Shown here: positions 1-11,500 of the stretch, piece after piece | How positions within the stretch are numbered: the first letter of the stretch is position 1 | Layout: every line of letters begins with the position of its first letter | Origin: Anas platyrhynchos | Taxonomy: Eukaryota > Chordata > Aves > Anseriformes > Anatidae | Reading direction: 5' to 3' | Length of the DNA stretch: 64,000 bases | NCBI RefSeq assembly: GCF_047663525.1 | Contig: NC_092597.1 | Span: forward strand, 18,436,501-18,500,500 | The notes under the pieces: model-generated | Seen by the model: only the letters and a program-made list of their open reading frames with translations | Databases searched by the model: none | What the model was told of the DNA's origin: nothing | Position numbers and translations under genes: made by a program

Positions 1-409
1 CTCAGGATAAGCATGCTCTGGGTAGGTGGCTAAGCACAGATTTAACAACCAGAGAGCACTTTTCAGGCAGCCCAGTTCGGTAATATTCTGCTCTCTGCAG
101 AAACCAGTACCACCTGTGGGAGGCAAGACTTCTGGGAATGGCAGAATTTGAGACCACACATCACCTTACAACCTCCTTTAGGTTCCTTTACAGTCTATGC
201 TAGGTTCTCACTTAGCTTGGTAATTTTTAATGCCTGTTTTTGTTGTTGTTTTCCCTGAGGCTCTGGGGTTTGCAGATGCAAAACCACTCCCCAAACATTC
301 TGTTGCCGTTTTTTGCAATGGAAAAAAATGTGTGTTCAAAATGTTGGATGTTAAACTCAATGCATGCGTGCTTGCGAGCTTACCTTTGTCTCATTGCTAT
401 TGTTTCTTC
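1..409. other. Upstream DNA, probably intron preceding the SV2B start-codon exon
   Basis: No exon, repeat or promoter signal is convincing. The open frames at 230-440 start from non-ATG codons or read into the candidate leader and have no recognisable protein text. Confidence 0.45.
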
Positions 410-411
410 AG
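410..411 (+). promoter_or_regulatory. SV2B: Candidate 3' splice site upstream of the SV2B start codon
   Basis: The sequence before it is pyrimidine-rich for about 25 bases and ends TTCTTCAG|GACG. It is the best acceptor-like site between 1 and 788. Use is inferred and needs transcript data. Confidence 0.45.
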
Positions 412-787
412 GACGTGACCTTCACCCCCAGGATGAATAGAGAAAAAGCTGTCAAATCCTCCTAGCTCCCTGGCTGTGCAGTTTGCTGCTCCCTTGCTGT
501 TCACCAGCCAGCAGCCCCAGCTCTTCCCACCCAAAGCAAGGAAGAAGCCAGCAAGTCACAAATGACAGCTGAAAAGTGAAGCATTATCAACAACTGCATG
601 AGACTGTCAAAGGGAAACTTTATATAGAAATTCTCCCTCTGAGCCTGGGCAGCCGTGTATCACATCACTTCCAAAGAACAGAGAGAAGATATGCTCAAGT
701 AATTCAGGGCAACAATCGCACAGATCAATACATATATTTGAGTATCTGCACACAGTGAGCTGCAGCACCGAGAAATCTGCATTCACA
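412..787 (+). other. SV2B: Probable 5'UTR part of SV2B exon carrying the start codon
   Basis: A good splice acceptor lies at 410-411: a pyrimidine-rich stretch (TACCTTTGTCTCATTGCTAT, then TGTTTCTTCAG). If used, it places 376 nt of leader before the ATG. Four ATG uORFs lie in it: 433-465, 562-579, 598-627 and 691-702, all ending before 788. Weaker alternative acceptors are AG at 651-652 and 754-755, which would remove most or all uORFs. No CpG island or core promoter is visible, so the transcription start is probably outside the window. Confidence 0.5.
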
Positions 788-1304
788 ATGGATGATGGCT
801 ACAGAAACACAAACCTCTATCAGGGGGGCAGGGACACAAACCAAGTCTCTGATGACTATAGGTACCAGGATGGCAACTACGAAGGTTACACATCCAACGA
901 TGGCTACTACCGTGGTGGGGACGAGCCCACTCATGAAGAAGATGCCCAGAGCGATGTTACAGAAGGGCACGATGAAGATGATGAGGTCTATGAGGGGGAG
1001 TACCAAGGGATCCCACACCCAGATGACATTAAAGCCAAGCAGAAGCAGCGAGCTCCTGCTGGGGATGATGACTACAGAGACCGTGCTGACCTTATGGCAG
1101 AAAGGATGGAGGATGAGGAGCAACTGGCCCACCAGTATGAAAACATCATCGAGGAGTGTGGCCATGGACGCTTCCAGTGGACGCTCTTCTTTGTTCTAGG
1201 GTTGGCACTGATGGCAGATGGGGTGGAGCTGTTTGTGGTTGGATTTGTTCTGCCCAGTGCTGAGAAGGATATGTGCTTATCCAGTTCAAACAAAGGCATG
1301 CTAG
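788..1304 (+). CDS. SV2B: SV2B coding exon 1: start codon, acidic N-terminus, TM1
   Basis: Encodes residues 1-172 plus one base of Gly173. The ATG at 788 has a good context (A at -3, G at +4) and is the first in-frame ATG after an in-frame TGA at 599-601. The segment is rich in Asp, Glu, Gly and Tyr. It contains SDVTEGHDED (residues 55-64), matching the SV2A stretch around Thr84, whose phosphorylation is known to promote synaptotagmin-1 binding; the equivalent here is Thr58. The conserved ECGHGRFQW (123-131) leads into TM1, which carries ALMADGVELFVVGF, then the start of luminal loop 1. The donor is CTAG|GTAAGT, phase 1. The 146-aa open frame on the minus strand at 725-1165 is a shadow of this exon's acidic codons. 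Confidence 0.97.
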
Positions 1305-2533
1305 GTAAGTGCCACTTGCAAACTGCTCTTCTAATGCAACAGACAGTACTGAGGACATCCATTTCTAGTGAGATCAGCTTTGGGAACATTTGGCGGCCCC
1401 TTTCTTATGTTGTATGTCATGTATAGTCATGGCTGGGTGGGTCTGATTTGAGAAGGGATTGCAATCTGCTGAAAAGGCAGCTACTGTAAAACAGCAGCTG
1501 CAGCATCACACCACATCCCAGCCCACCTGATGAATGTGATATGGCCCTGGTACTGGCCACCACAGGCTGGATCTGAACCAGGCAGCTCACAGTCAGCAGG
1601 TCCACAAGGAAAAACTCCTTGGGATGTTCAGGGTCAAATACAAAAAAGGTTAAGGTTGACTTCTCCTAATTTAGCATCTAATGACTCAGATTTCAATGCT
1701 TTTAGAAATTAAATGGTAATGAGAAGTCCACAAGGCAGTACCATCCAAGTATGATGGATATAACAGGCAGGGGTCAGCTCGATCTGGATCACTTTGCCAT
1801 CATGTTGTGGCTCCTGGTGTTGCTCGGCTCTCCAAAGTTTTTCACGACACCCAGCTTCCCCTTTTCTTTAGCTTGAAGTCCCAGCTGGCAGATCAGCTGT
1901 GCAGCCAGCTCCTTCTACACGCTAACTTCTCAGCCAGAGCAGATTGCTAATATGTACTGGGTCAGAATTAGCCTACGGAGGTTTCTCCTTAGGTCTGCAG
2001 AATGAGATTAATGTGCTGCATGGAGATTACAGGGCCAGGCTACTGACAACATCCCCTCTGCATCACCATTAACACCTCCCTGCGGTCAAAATACAAAGGC
2101 TTACTTATTGTGAGTGAGGCTGGGTGGAAAGGCTTGGATGAACACTTTTTTTCCCCTTGCACATCATAAGCCAAAGAAGGCAAAGTCTCCCAGATCTCTA
2201 AGAACCAGGAAAACATCCAGCATGTCCTGTAGTCAGAGCCAGCTGTGCAAGAGTACAGCACATCTGGAAGGAAAATAAAGTAGCTCTTGGAAGAGCTGCT
2301 TTAAGAGGGGATGGTGTGTCTGGGTGGAAGTGTACCAGGGTCACGGGGAAACCATCATGGCCTACAGTGTATTTTTTTGTCCCAGAAGACCTGTCTGATG
2401 CAAGGTGAATGCAGATTTGGGATTAGACCCCAGGCCTTGACTCCATTTTATTTTTATTTATGTGACAAAGATGTTATATAATTACCCTTATATAGACCTC
2501 TCACCTTGGTGCATTAAGGTCCTAGATATACCC

Positions 2534-2565
<32 letters not shown>

Positions 2566-5500
2566 GCTGTTTCTTCTTTTTTCATCTCTGAACTTGAGAT
2601 TCAGGATGCTTATTCCCATAGTCAGCTAGCTTTGTTCCTGGTTTTGTGCCTGAAAAGGTATGGTAATATTTTTTTTGCTTCACAAACCACTTAAAACTAC
2701 CAGCTCAAAATAGCTCCAGTCAAATATCTAAAATCACATTGCTCACAATTGGATCTTGATTTCAAAGGAATTTCCGAATTGAGCAGCTCCCTATGGAACA
2801 CCGGGCTGGGTGCCTTTTCAGTGATAAGACCTTTTTTGAAAAGCAGGTCATTTATTCTGGTGACTATATGAGAACTGAGATCTTTTGAATCTCTGACCCC
2901 TTAAATATCCATCTCTGCAGTCCCTGGCAGGCACCAGAGTCAGAAAACTTCAAATGTCACAAGAAAAATCTATCTTTGAAGTATTTCTGGCCCAACTACA
3001 GGTAAAAAAGAACAAGAAACCTCCCAAGAGAGGTTTTTTCTTCTGCTTTTTCCAGCTCACTATTTGCAAGGCTGAAAGTTCAGGGTGTTCTGATAAGCCC
3101 TGGACAAACAAGGAGACATTTGGATCCGTATCCAACTTGAGCTCCAGCTCACTGCACATTAACCGAGCTAAACTGGAATTCCCAATTAGGGGAAGAGCAC
3201 TCCTCCTGCTGTCCTCTCCCTGCTTAGAAAGGCAGCTTCTGAGAACCTGGTTCTGCAGAACACTTTTCTCTGTCCTAAGCTTGTTCGTATTGAGGGATCT
3301 GCAGGCAGAGCTTGCATTCATACTATTTGTTGTTTAAGCATGAGGAAAAAGAAAGAATATTCCTAACAACAACAAAGTTCATTCACCTTGATTTGAGACA
3401 GACTAAAGAGAGGGGGAAGTAGCTACTGAGGGTAACACCCGTTTGTTACTGACAGGTGCTGTACACGAGGAAGGCCTGTGATTCAGTGCTTTTCTTGTTA
3501 ACCCACTTCCTCAGCAGCTGGGTGTTTCTCTGCTGCAGGTTCCCTCTTGGAGCTGGGGTTTGCCAGATGATCCTTTCTAAAAAAAGGAATTAAGTGTGGC
3601 TTAAAAAGCAGAGCGCTGCACTGGTACCAGCAATGATTACTCAAGGGCAGCAAGGAGTGAGGATGTGAGGAGGCCAGAGCGCATTTGGGGCTGCTGGTGG
3701 GCATGGGGCAGTGAGTTTTGGGGCAGAGCTGGCTCCAGCACTGCCTGGTGTCCCAGGCTTTCTCCCTGCTCCAAGCAGCTGTGGGTGCACACCAAGGACA
3801 GACAGACATTGACACCTAATAGGCAAGGCTGGGGGAGTGATATTGATGGAAATGAGAACATAATCTTCCTCAAAACCTTTCCTGGATTAGCTTCAGCACC
3901 CATCCACCGGTGACAAGAAGAAGCTAACTGCTAACGAAGCTCAGGGCCTCCAACAGATGCTCATTTCTCTCAGGGTTTCCGTTCTCTCAAAGGTCTTTGG
4001 GTTGTGCTATTACAAATTGACCTTGCTAATTCCCAGGGTTTGGTGGCACTTACTGGCTGACTTGTTGCAGAAATGGGTGCCAATCACAGAGATCTTTGCC
4101 TCCTTTTCTGTCTAATTTGCAGTGATGAAAAGCAAGAGTGCATCTGCACTGAATGGAGGGACAGGTCAGCAGAGAGGCTGCAGATTTCCCCTATTTTATC
4201 ATGAGGTTTTAGAGATATGGGGTCACTGCCCACACAGGCATTGCTGTCCCTTACCTTATCACCAGGTAGCAATAGGTCCATGCAGAGAGTTCACGTTCAT
4301 TCCCAGGTAACCATTCATTTCAACACATATTTGCAAAGGAAATACAATCTGCTTATCCCAGGTTTATATCAGTTTATCCAGGTGGAGTTAGAGTCGCTTC
4401 CAGGCAGCTGCAAATGGTTAAACACCTGAAAGGTCTCAGCCATAACAAGTGGGGCCAAGAGGGGAAAAAAAAAAAAAAAAAAGAGAGAGAGAGAGAGAAA
4501 ATAAATCAGGTAAGTAATTGAATTCACACAGAAATAGGAAGGGACAAATGAGAACTAAAGTAGCTGCCCCCTAAAGACCAATTTAGCAAAGTTCAGCTTT
4601 TGCTTAAAGGACATTTCACATTAAATAATCTGTGTATTGCTTATTTTTCCTCCCTCGGAAAGGAAGAGGGGAAAAATATCAAGCAAATTATGGCCAAATT
4701 ATGCAAAAATTACAAATAAACAGATGCCCACAGTGTTTTATGAAATGTGTGAAATGAATTTAACACTTCTTAGAAAACGTTTACATTTTGTTCTGAAAAT
4801 AAACACATCTACATCAGATGCAAATTAACAGCTATTTTAGCCCTTACTATCCCTCGTGGGACAAAGCACACATTTAGAATGTTTCTGTGATGTGAATTGT
4901 TATCTCAAAGATGACTGCAGGGGTATTTAAAAAGAAAATAAAAAAAGAAAAAAGAAAAAAGCATCAACAACTCTAGGTATTTTAGCTCTTTGATTTCGTG
5001 ATTTTTAAAACTAGTCATTAGTATAAGCTTGCTAACTTGTAAAATTATTTTAATGTATTCATTTCATATCATTGTTTTTGCTGAGCTTTCCCCAACAATA
5101 GTCATAATAATAATGCATTTGTTAAATTTATTACACCAGTATATTCTTTTTCAGAATATTCCTTTTCAACATAACATATCCTGACAGAAACAGACTGTAT
5201 TTTCATTTGATAAGGGCAATCATACGGGGAGTTATAAATTTTCTATTTGCTGATGTGCTGAAAGGCACACACCATAATTCTTTGGAGAAATATCGTGTAA
5301 GTGTGCATCTTCAAGTGCTATTAATCACCTCCCAGAGGACTAAATCTTGAATTGGCAAGGACAGAGTAGTAAGTACACAACAAGCAAAAGAGATGGTGTC
5401 ATAGTAATGTTTTAAACTTTCTCACATCCTGTGTATAAAAAACTGAAGGCACAGTTAGAGCATCAGACTTCCCAGACACCAGGGCTGCAGTTGTTATCAT

Positions 5501-8500
5501 CATTTCACAGCTCAGTAAACTGAGACAAGAAAAATGTAAAGCCCTTTGCCCGTGACTGCAAAACATCCACACCAAAGCTGAGAGCAAAATCTGTCTTTCA
5601 GGCACACAGCTCCCTTTCCTTTTCATGGTATAGTAATAATATTTTAAGGATAATATCATCTTACAGACTCTCAGACTCGTAATGTTAGATCAAAAAACAT
5701 AAAAAAGATCCCATTTGTAATTATGCAGTTATGCAGAAATTCAAGCTTGGCTGCGTGAGTCAGGTTAAACCAGATGTGTAACACCATCCTTTCTTTTAGT
5801 TGTGTGAAGAGGATGCTTTCACATCAACTGCGATAAAACCTGGCCTCATCTTCTCATTGACCTGAATTCACCTGATACAACAGTAAATCCTAATCCTGTC
5901 AGCTCAGTGGTTTTTCTCCACTTCTTCTTCTTCTTCCTTTTTTTTTTTTTTTTTTTTAATTAATTATTTAATTGTTTATATTTTTCTGGATAAATGCAGA
6001 CCAGGAGCCCAGCCATGGCTCCCCTGATGTTTCCCACCTCCATGCCAAACCCCACCTTGACCTCTGCACGGGCACCCCGAGCATCTCGCACGAATTCCTG
6101 GTCTCACACTTGTTCTTGGGCAGGAAAACTTCCATGGCCCAATGAGCAGCAGCATCCTGAGCAGGAGGGATGTGCTGGGCAGAAAAAAAGGTGCTTTTGT
6201 GATTTAGGAACACCCTGCACCTTGTGTGGGGCTGGTATGGGATGGCTGAGCCCCCCTTTGTAAATGCTGTGGGAATTTCATCTGCAGAGAGTCAGCACAA
6301 ACAAAACTTTGATTTAGCAGAGAAGCTAGACGGGGGGACCAGATGGTCCTGTGAATGTTGTAGTGATGGACAAGTCCTGTGGGGGGCTGTGAAGCTGGAT
6401 AAGTGTAAGCAGCCACCCACGCTGTGCTGGCAGCTCTTGCTGAGGCGTTCAGCATGCGTTGCCTCTCCGGGGCCGTGCCAAAGCACTCGTGGATTCACGT
6501 ATCCACCTTTGGCTTTCCTGTGCAGAATCCCCTCAAACTCCACAGCCAGATTCATTCCGTATCCACCCCCAGAGCCCTGAAAATGGAAAGCTGCCTTTCA
6601 CAATTGCAACCCTTTCTCAGCAGTAGAGCCATTAGCATAGATGAGGTCTCTCTGCTGATATTTAATCAACAAGGCGAGTGCGATGAGACTCCCCCTTCAC
6701 TTGATTCCCATTTAAAAGATCAGTGAGATTCAAGGCCAAAGCACTAATAAGCCTGCAAGCAAGGCCAGATAAAAAATTTCCCTGAACTAACCCTCTGCTG
6801 AGACCGTTCTCTGTCTGGGAAATGCCAGCCACCGTTAGAGCACCAGCCAGGCAGGACTGCTGGGTTTTATTCCTCTTCAAATCACTCACACACAAATGGG
6901 TCCTGGGCTTTGCCTCATCCATCTCTCAAATAGGCCAGACCTGACTCACAGCATTTCGGTCGTGTCCATTAAATGCATCCTTATATAATAGATGCTAAGC
7001 TCATAAGAGTATTCATAAGAGAGTTTCAATTTTGTTTTTATTACAGTTTGAATCACAAGATGAATAAGGTCCTAATCCTTTTGGGTTATCAGAATGCTTT
7101 CCCCATTCAAAAACACTCTTATTACTGTGCTGCCAGCAGCCTCTGTATTAAATGCAGGTAAGAAATCCCATGTTCCTGTGGCTCCTGGCTCTGTGCGGAC
7201 CTGTTGGCAGAGGTGAGCTGCTGCTGCCACTCCTACCCATCGGCTTCCTCGCTGTTCTGACAGCCCAAAGGGATCTGGGACTAATGCTTCCCATTTGCTG
7301 CCTGGATTTTCCATTTATTCCTCAAGTCCTTTGCATGACTTGAAAAGGATTCTTTTAAGATGTGCCTAATTTTTAAGAACTTTAATCCCATTAATGGTCA
7401 GTGAAAGTAATTCAGGCTTGTGATGGAGATTTAGGTAAATCTTGAATTTTTCCTTTTCTTTCTGAAGTCCTTATGAGTTTGTTTCTAATGATGCCAAAAT
7501 AGGAAAAAGACAGTTTGCACACACATAGCCACGTCTGCCTTTCTTTACTCCTAGAACTTTAGCCTTTATGTCCATGATTCCTGTCTAACATGGAGCACGT
7601 AGCTTCAGTAAAGGCTAATAAATTTCTTAATGTGAAAATTCTGTATATGTTACCTCTTTTCCAGTGGGAATAAGCCCAGTCAGTGGTCACATATTTTCCT
7701 TATAACTTCAGCATTGGATGACTCATAACCCCAAATTTATTCTTAGAATTTCAGCTCTTCGGTTTTCCACAGATTTTATGGGAGGCTATAGCAGACTTTC
7801 CCGCAGGCATTCATTATACTCCATTACCCGTGGAACAGTCTGCAAATAATGGCTTATTCAGAGTTGCCCTTATGATTTCACCCATCCACTGCGTGTGTTA
7901 ACTTGGAAGCTGAGCTCTCCTAACACAGCCTAAGCTGCATGGTGTTGTTCTCTAGAACTATTGGTAGACAGAAGGAACACAGGAGAAGAAATACCATTTA
8001 GTGATCACTTTTCTTGGCCCAATTCTCCTTAAAATTTGTGCTTCCTTGTTATGACATGGATCTCTTCCAAAGGAAACAACCATTGCCACATTCTCCTAGC
8101 AGTACTCCAGAAGACTGTCGCTCTTACATGGACAAGTAACTAGTATGAGTAGCAACTAGTATGAGTAACTACTCCACTCAGCCCTGGGTCCCCACCACCT
8201 TATTGAACAATTTAGCATCTTACTTGTGCCACTGTTGTGTGAGTCAGTGATTTGGGGATCCTGCTAGCATGGGCAGTGCTCAGGTCAGATCTGACCAAGC
8301 AATCTTTCCATCAGCTTGTGTTTTTGTTTTTTTTTCCCCAAAAATTAATGAAGTGACGTCATGCAGTCCGTAGTGTAGGGCAGCCAGACTTTCTGGCCCA
8401 GTGGTTGTACAGCTGTGGCCAAACACCGGCCTCTTGAAACAGCTGAGAAGTGCAGGATAAAGGCAGCAGGGAGCCAACAGGAAGGGGAGCTCTGTAAGAA

Positions 8501-11500
8501 ACTTGCTGTCTGCTGGAAAGGCTGCTGGGAAGTGATGCACACAACTTTTCAGAAGTGATTCGCTATGGAGGAATGACAGCCAAGGTGGGGTGCTAGTCCA
8601 GGAAACAGGAATCTGCAAGGCCTGAGGTTGTTCTGTACCTTGGGCCTCAAGATCTGTTAGCGGATGGAGCGTTTTATTGCAGCTGCCCCAAAAGAAGGTT
8701 TAGTAATATCAGCTGGAACACGCAGTCTTCCCAGAAGGGACCTTTCCATCACAATAAAGCGCCCTGCTGATTTTGTTTCAGCCCTGGAGAAAACATTTAT
8801 CTAACCAGCATCCTTCCCCTCAGAAACTGGCTGAGCTAACAGTCCCTGGTCATCCCTCAGGCTCCCTTTACTGAAGATTTTCATTGCTTTAAGTTTCTAG
8901 GGGACAATGCATCCGTTGGCTCATCACGAACAATAACCAATTAAGGCCACGTGCTCTTAGTGAGTTATTGATATTAACAGCTCTGCTGTGTTTTATGCTG
9001 CTAGCTGTTTGATGGACGCTGTGTGGCAGAGGTTTAATCTTCCCTCCCATCACGAGTTTAGGCTCCTGGAGGAAGGGGAGTCCGAGCTAGCTGAGTCTTT
9101 GGGAATACTGAATACAACTTGAGAAAACCTGAGAAATCTCCCCATGATCAGCCCCCTCTTTGTGCTCCTGATTAGGGGGAACTTTTTGCTGCATCTGCTC
9201 TGTTCTGGGCACTGTGAATTAGACGTGAAGCATTTTAACTGCCCTGTCTCCAAACTGTCTATCCGCAGATTTTTACACTTCTCAGGGCTTGGTGGATGTG
9301 TTAAGCTCTGGGGAGCACAGGCTGTTGATCTGATGAGTGGATTTAACACAAGTTACTGCAAGATGGCAGACACAGGAAGGTTTATATTCACCACATCCTT
9401 GTGGTCACCATCAATGAGGCAAATTACACTAAAGACAAAGTCAAACCCAACTCCTGAACTCCAATCCCATCTCCATGGAGCATCCTCTCTTTCCTCGGAG
9501 CTGGGAGGTTGTTGAGCTCTGGACAGAGCTGGCTGCCTTGCACCAGCTAGGGCACTTGGCTGTAAAAAATCCCAGACTAGAAGACAGCAACAACATCCTC
9601 CACCTCCTCCTAATGCGGGACCTTTTCTGTTGTTAAGAGGCTTTGGATCAACATCTGCCATTCAGGGATTTTCTCAGAAAAAAAGAAAAAAAAGAAGAGC
9701 AGCAACAACAGCAACAATAAAAACACCCTTATATGTGTATATATAGGCAGATCCTTTTTTTTTTTTTAAAATTCTTTGGGGTCTGGTGATGTGGGCTGAA
9801 CTGTGTGCTCCATGCTGGCAGGGCTCGCTGCCAGGTGGTGGCTGTGATGTACAGGGTGCATCTTCACTTCTGGCTGCTGGCTGCCCTCAGCACTGCTCCA
9901 TCAGATGTAGCTCAGGAGCCAGGGCAAAGCATTAAGCCTCACGGCACTGCATTAAGGTTCTTCCTTCAGAAAGATTTTGGATTGAAAGCTTTTTTTTTTT
10001 TTTTTCCTCAGCTCTCCCTTGTAATTTGCACTTGAGTGAACAAGCAGGAGCCCAAATCTAATAGAGAAAGAGATCCCAGGCCTCCAGCTGTGTGTCTGTT
10101 GTCTCTGAGGGCTGCAGGTGACTCTCTGGACTTGCACACCCTCAGCTGCCCCTGGCAGGGCAGCTGGGCTGAGCAGGGCAGGCACTGAGCAGGGTATGGA
10201 CCTCACAGAGCTGAGCGCTCACCGTGGATGGACAACCACACTGGCAAAATCCCACACCCCTGCTCTGGTATAATGTCTGTTAAGGGGCTAGAATATACCA
10301 GTCCTTTGCCTTTGACACACAAAATCCTGATTTCCAATAGACATTGTGTGGATAGAAAAGAAAGCAGAACTGTTCCCTGAGAGGTGATCCCACCATCCTG
10401 CTACGTGTTTCAAGGTGTTTCAGAGTCTGAACTTTGCCACCTGTGATCAGTGTGAGACAAGCATCCTTCAGAATGCCGCAGTGGCTCTCTTGCATAGCTT
10501 TTAATTTGGTAATGTATTTTACATCTAGTGCAGGCATTTGCAAGCAAAAGAAAGACAGAATCAGCTGCCAAGTACCTCTCTGCGTTGGTCCTTAGCTAGC
10601 TTTGCTGGATGGTACAAAACAGGCTTTGGCCATCAGACTGATTGTCTTGCTATAACATTAATGAATCACAAAAATATTCATCATCACCCTTATTTCCCAA
10701 GTGATGACTTCAACAAAACAGGTCCTGGGAGAGATGTTGGATTTCAAGAGAACTCAGCACTTGGATCAAGGTGTGGACTGACCCTCCAAAGAGCTTTGGA
10801 GACACATGCTCCTGCCTGACCCCTTCCATCCTTACATGTAGTTCAAGCACCTGGTCCATTTGCTACTAACTGCTGGGCTAATCAATTCCCAGATGCTATC
10901 CCTATCTGCAGTATAAAACTTTTCACTGTAGCTGATCAGTTTTTCTAACCCCTGCAGCATTGACTGCTATTAGATTTTAAATATTTAATATCTGATCCTG
11001 CCGTCCTTTCACTTTGTAACTCCTGCAGGCTTCAACAGGAATGTTGCCAGCAAAAGAACCATAGCTTGTGGAATGTTCTTGCTCAGTGACATCTCTAAAT
11101 CTTGAAATTAGATAAAATAAATGAAAATAAAGGTAAAATAATAAATGGCCATTCCAGTGTTGTTCTTGGTAGAAGAGCCATGGAAACTGCCTGTTTCTTT
11201 AGGCCGGAGTTGCAGGAACAAAGTGAGGTAGATACAAGGAGCCTATTTGGAGAAGAAAACCATTCTCTCCTATTCAGTCTGCCTTCAATGTGTTCACAAA
11301 AACTGTCTCTTGAAGACCCCATGATAGAAGATCTAATGAAGTTGAGTTAAAAAAAGAACCCGTTTTTCTTAGCAATGTCAGAGTGGTTACTCCATAGAGC
11401 AAACTATCAAGACAAGCAGTAGGTTCTTCCTTCTCCTGAAACGTTCAGATAAAGACTCTGCTCTCTTAGACATCAGATCTTGGCGCAGTAGTGAATGAAG

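Noticed and set aside
755-787. An upstream in-frame GTG start for SV2B
   Set aside because: The frame is open back to the TGA at 599-601, but the ATG at 788 is the first ATG, has a strong context and begins the family-like N-terminus.
725-1165. 146-codon minus-strand frame with hydrophobic text opposite SV2B exon 1
   Set aside because: It is the complement of the exon's GAT/GAA/GAG-rich acidic codons, which read as Ile/Val/Leu-rich on the other strand.
2950-3337. Overlapping 123- and 127-codon frames on both strands in intron 1
   Set aside because: No recognisable protein, no splice-site support, and typical of chance frames.
9353-9661. 102-codon minus-strand frame with Gly/Cys runs
   Set aside because: Low-complexity translation of simple sequence; no family.
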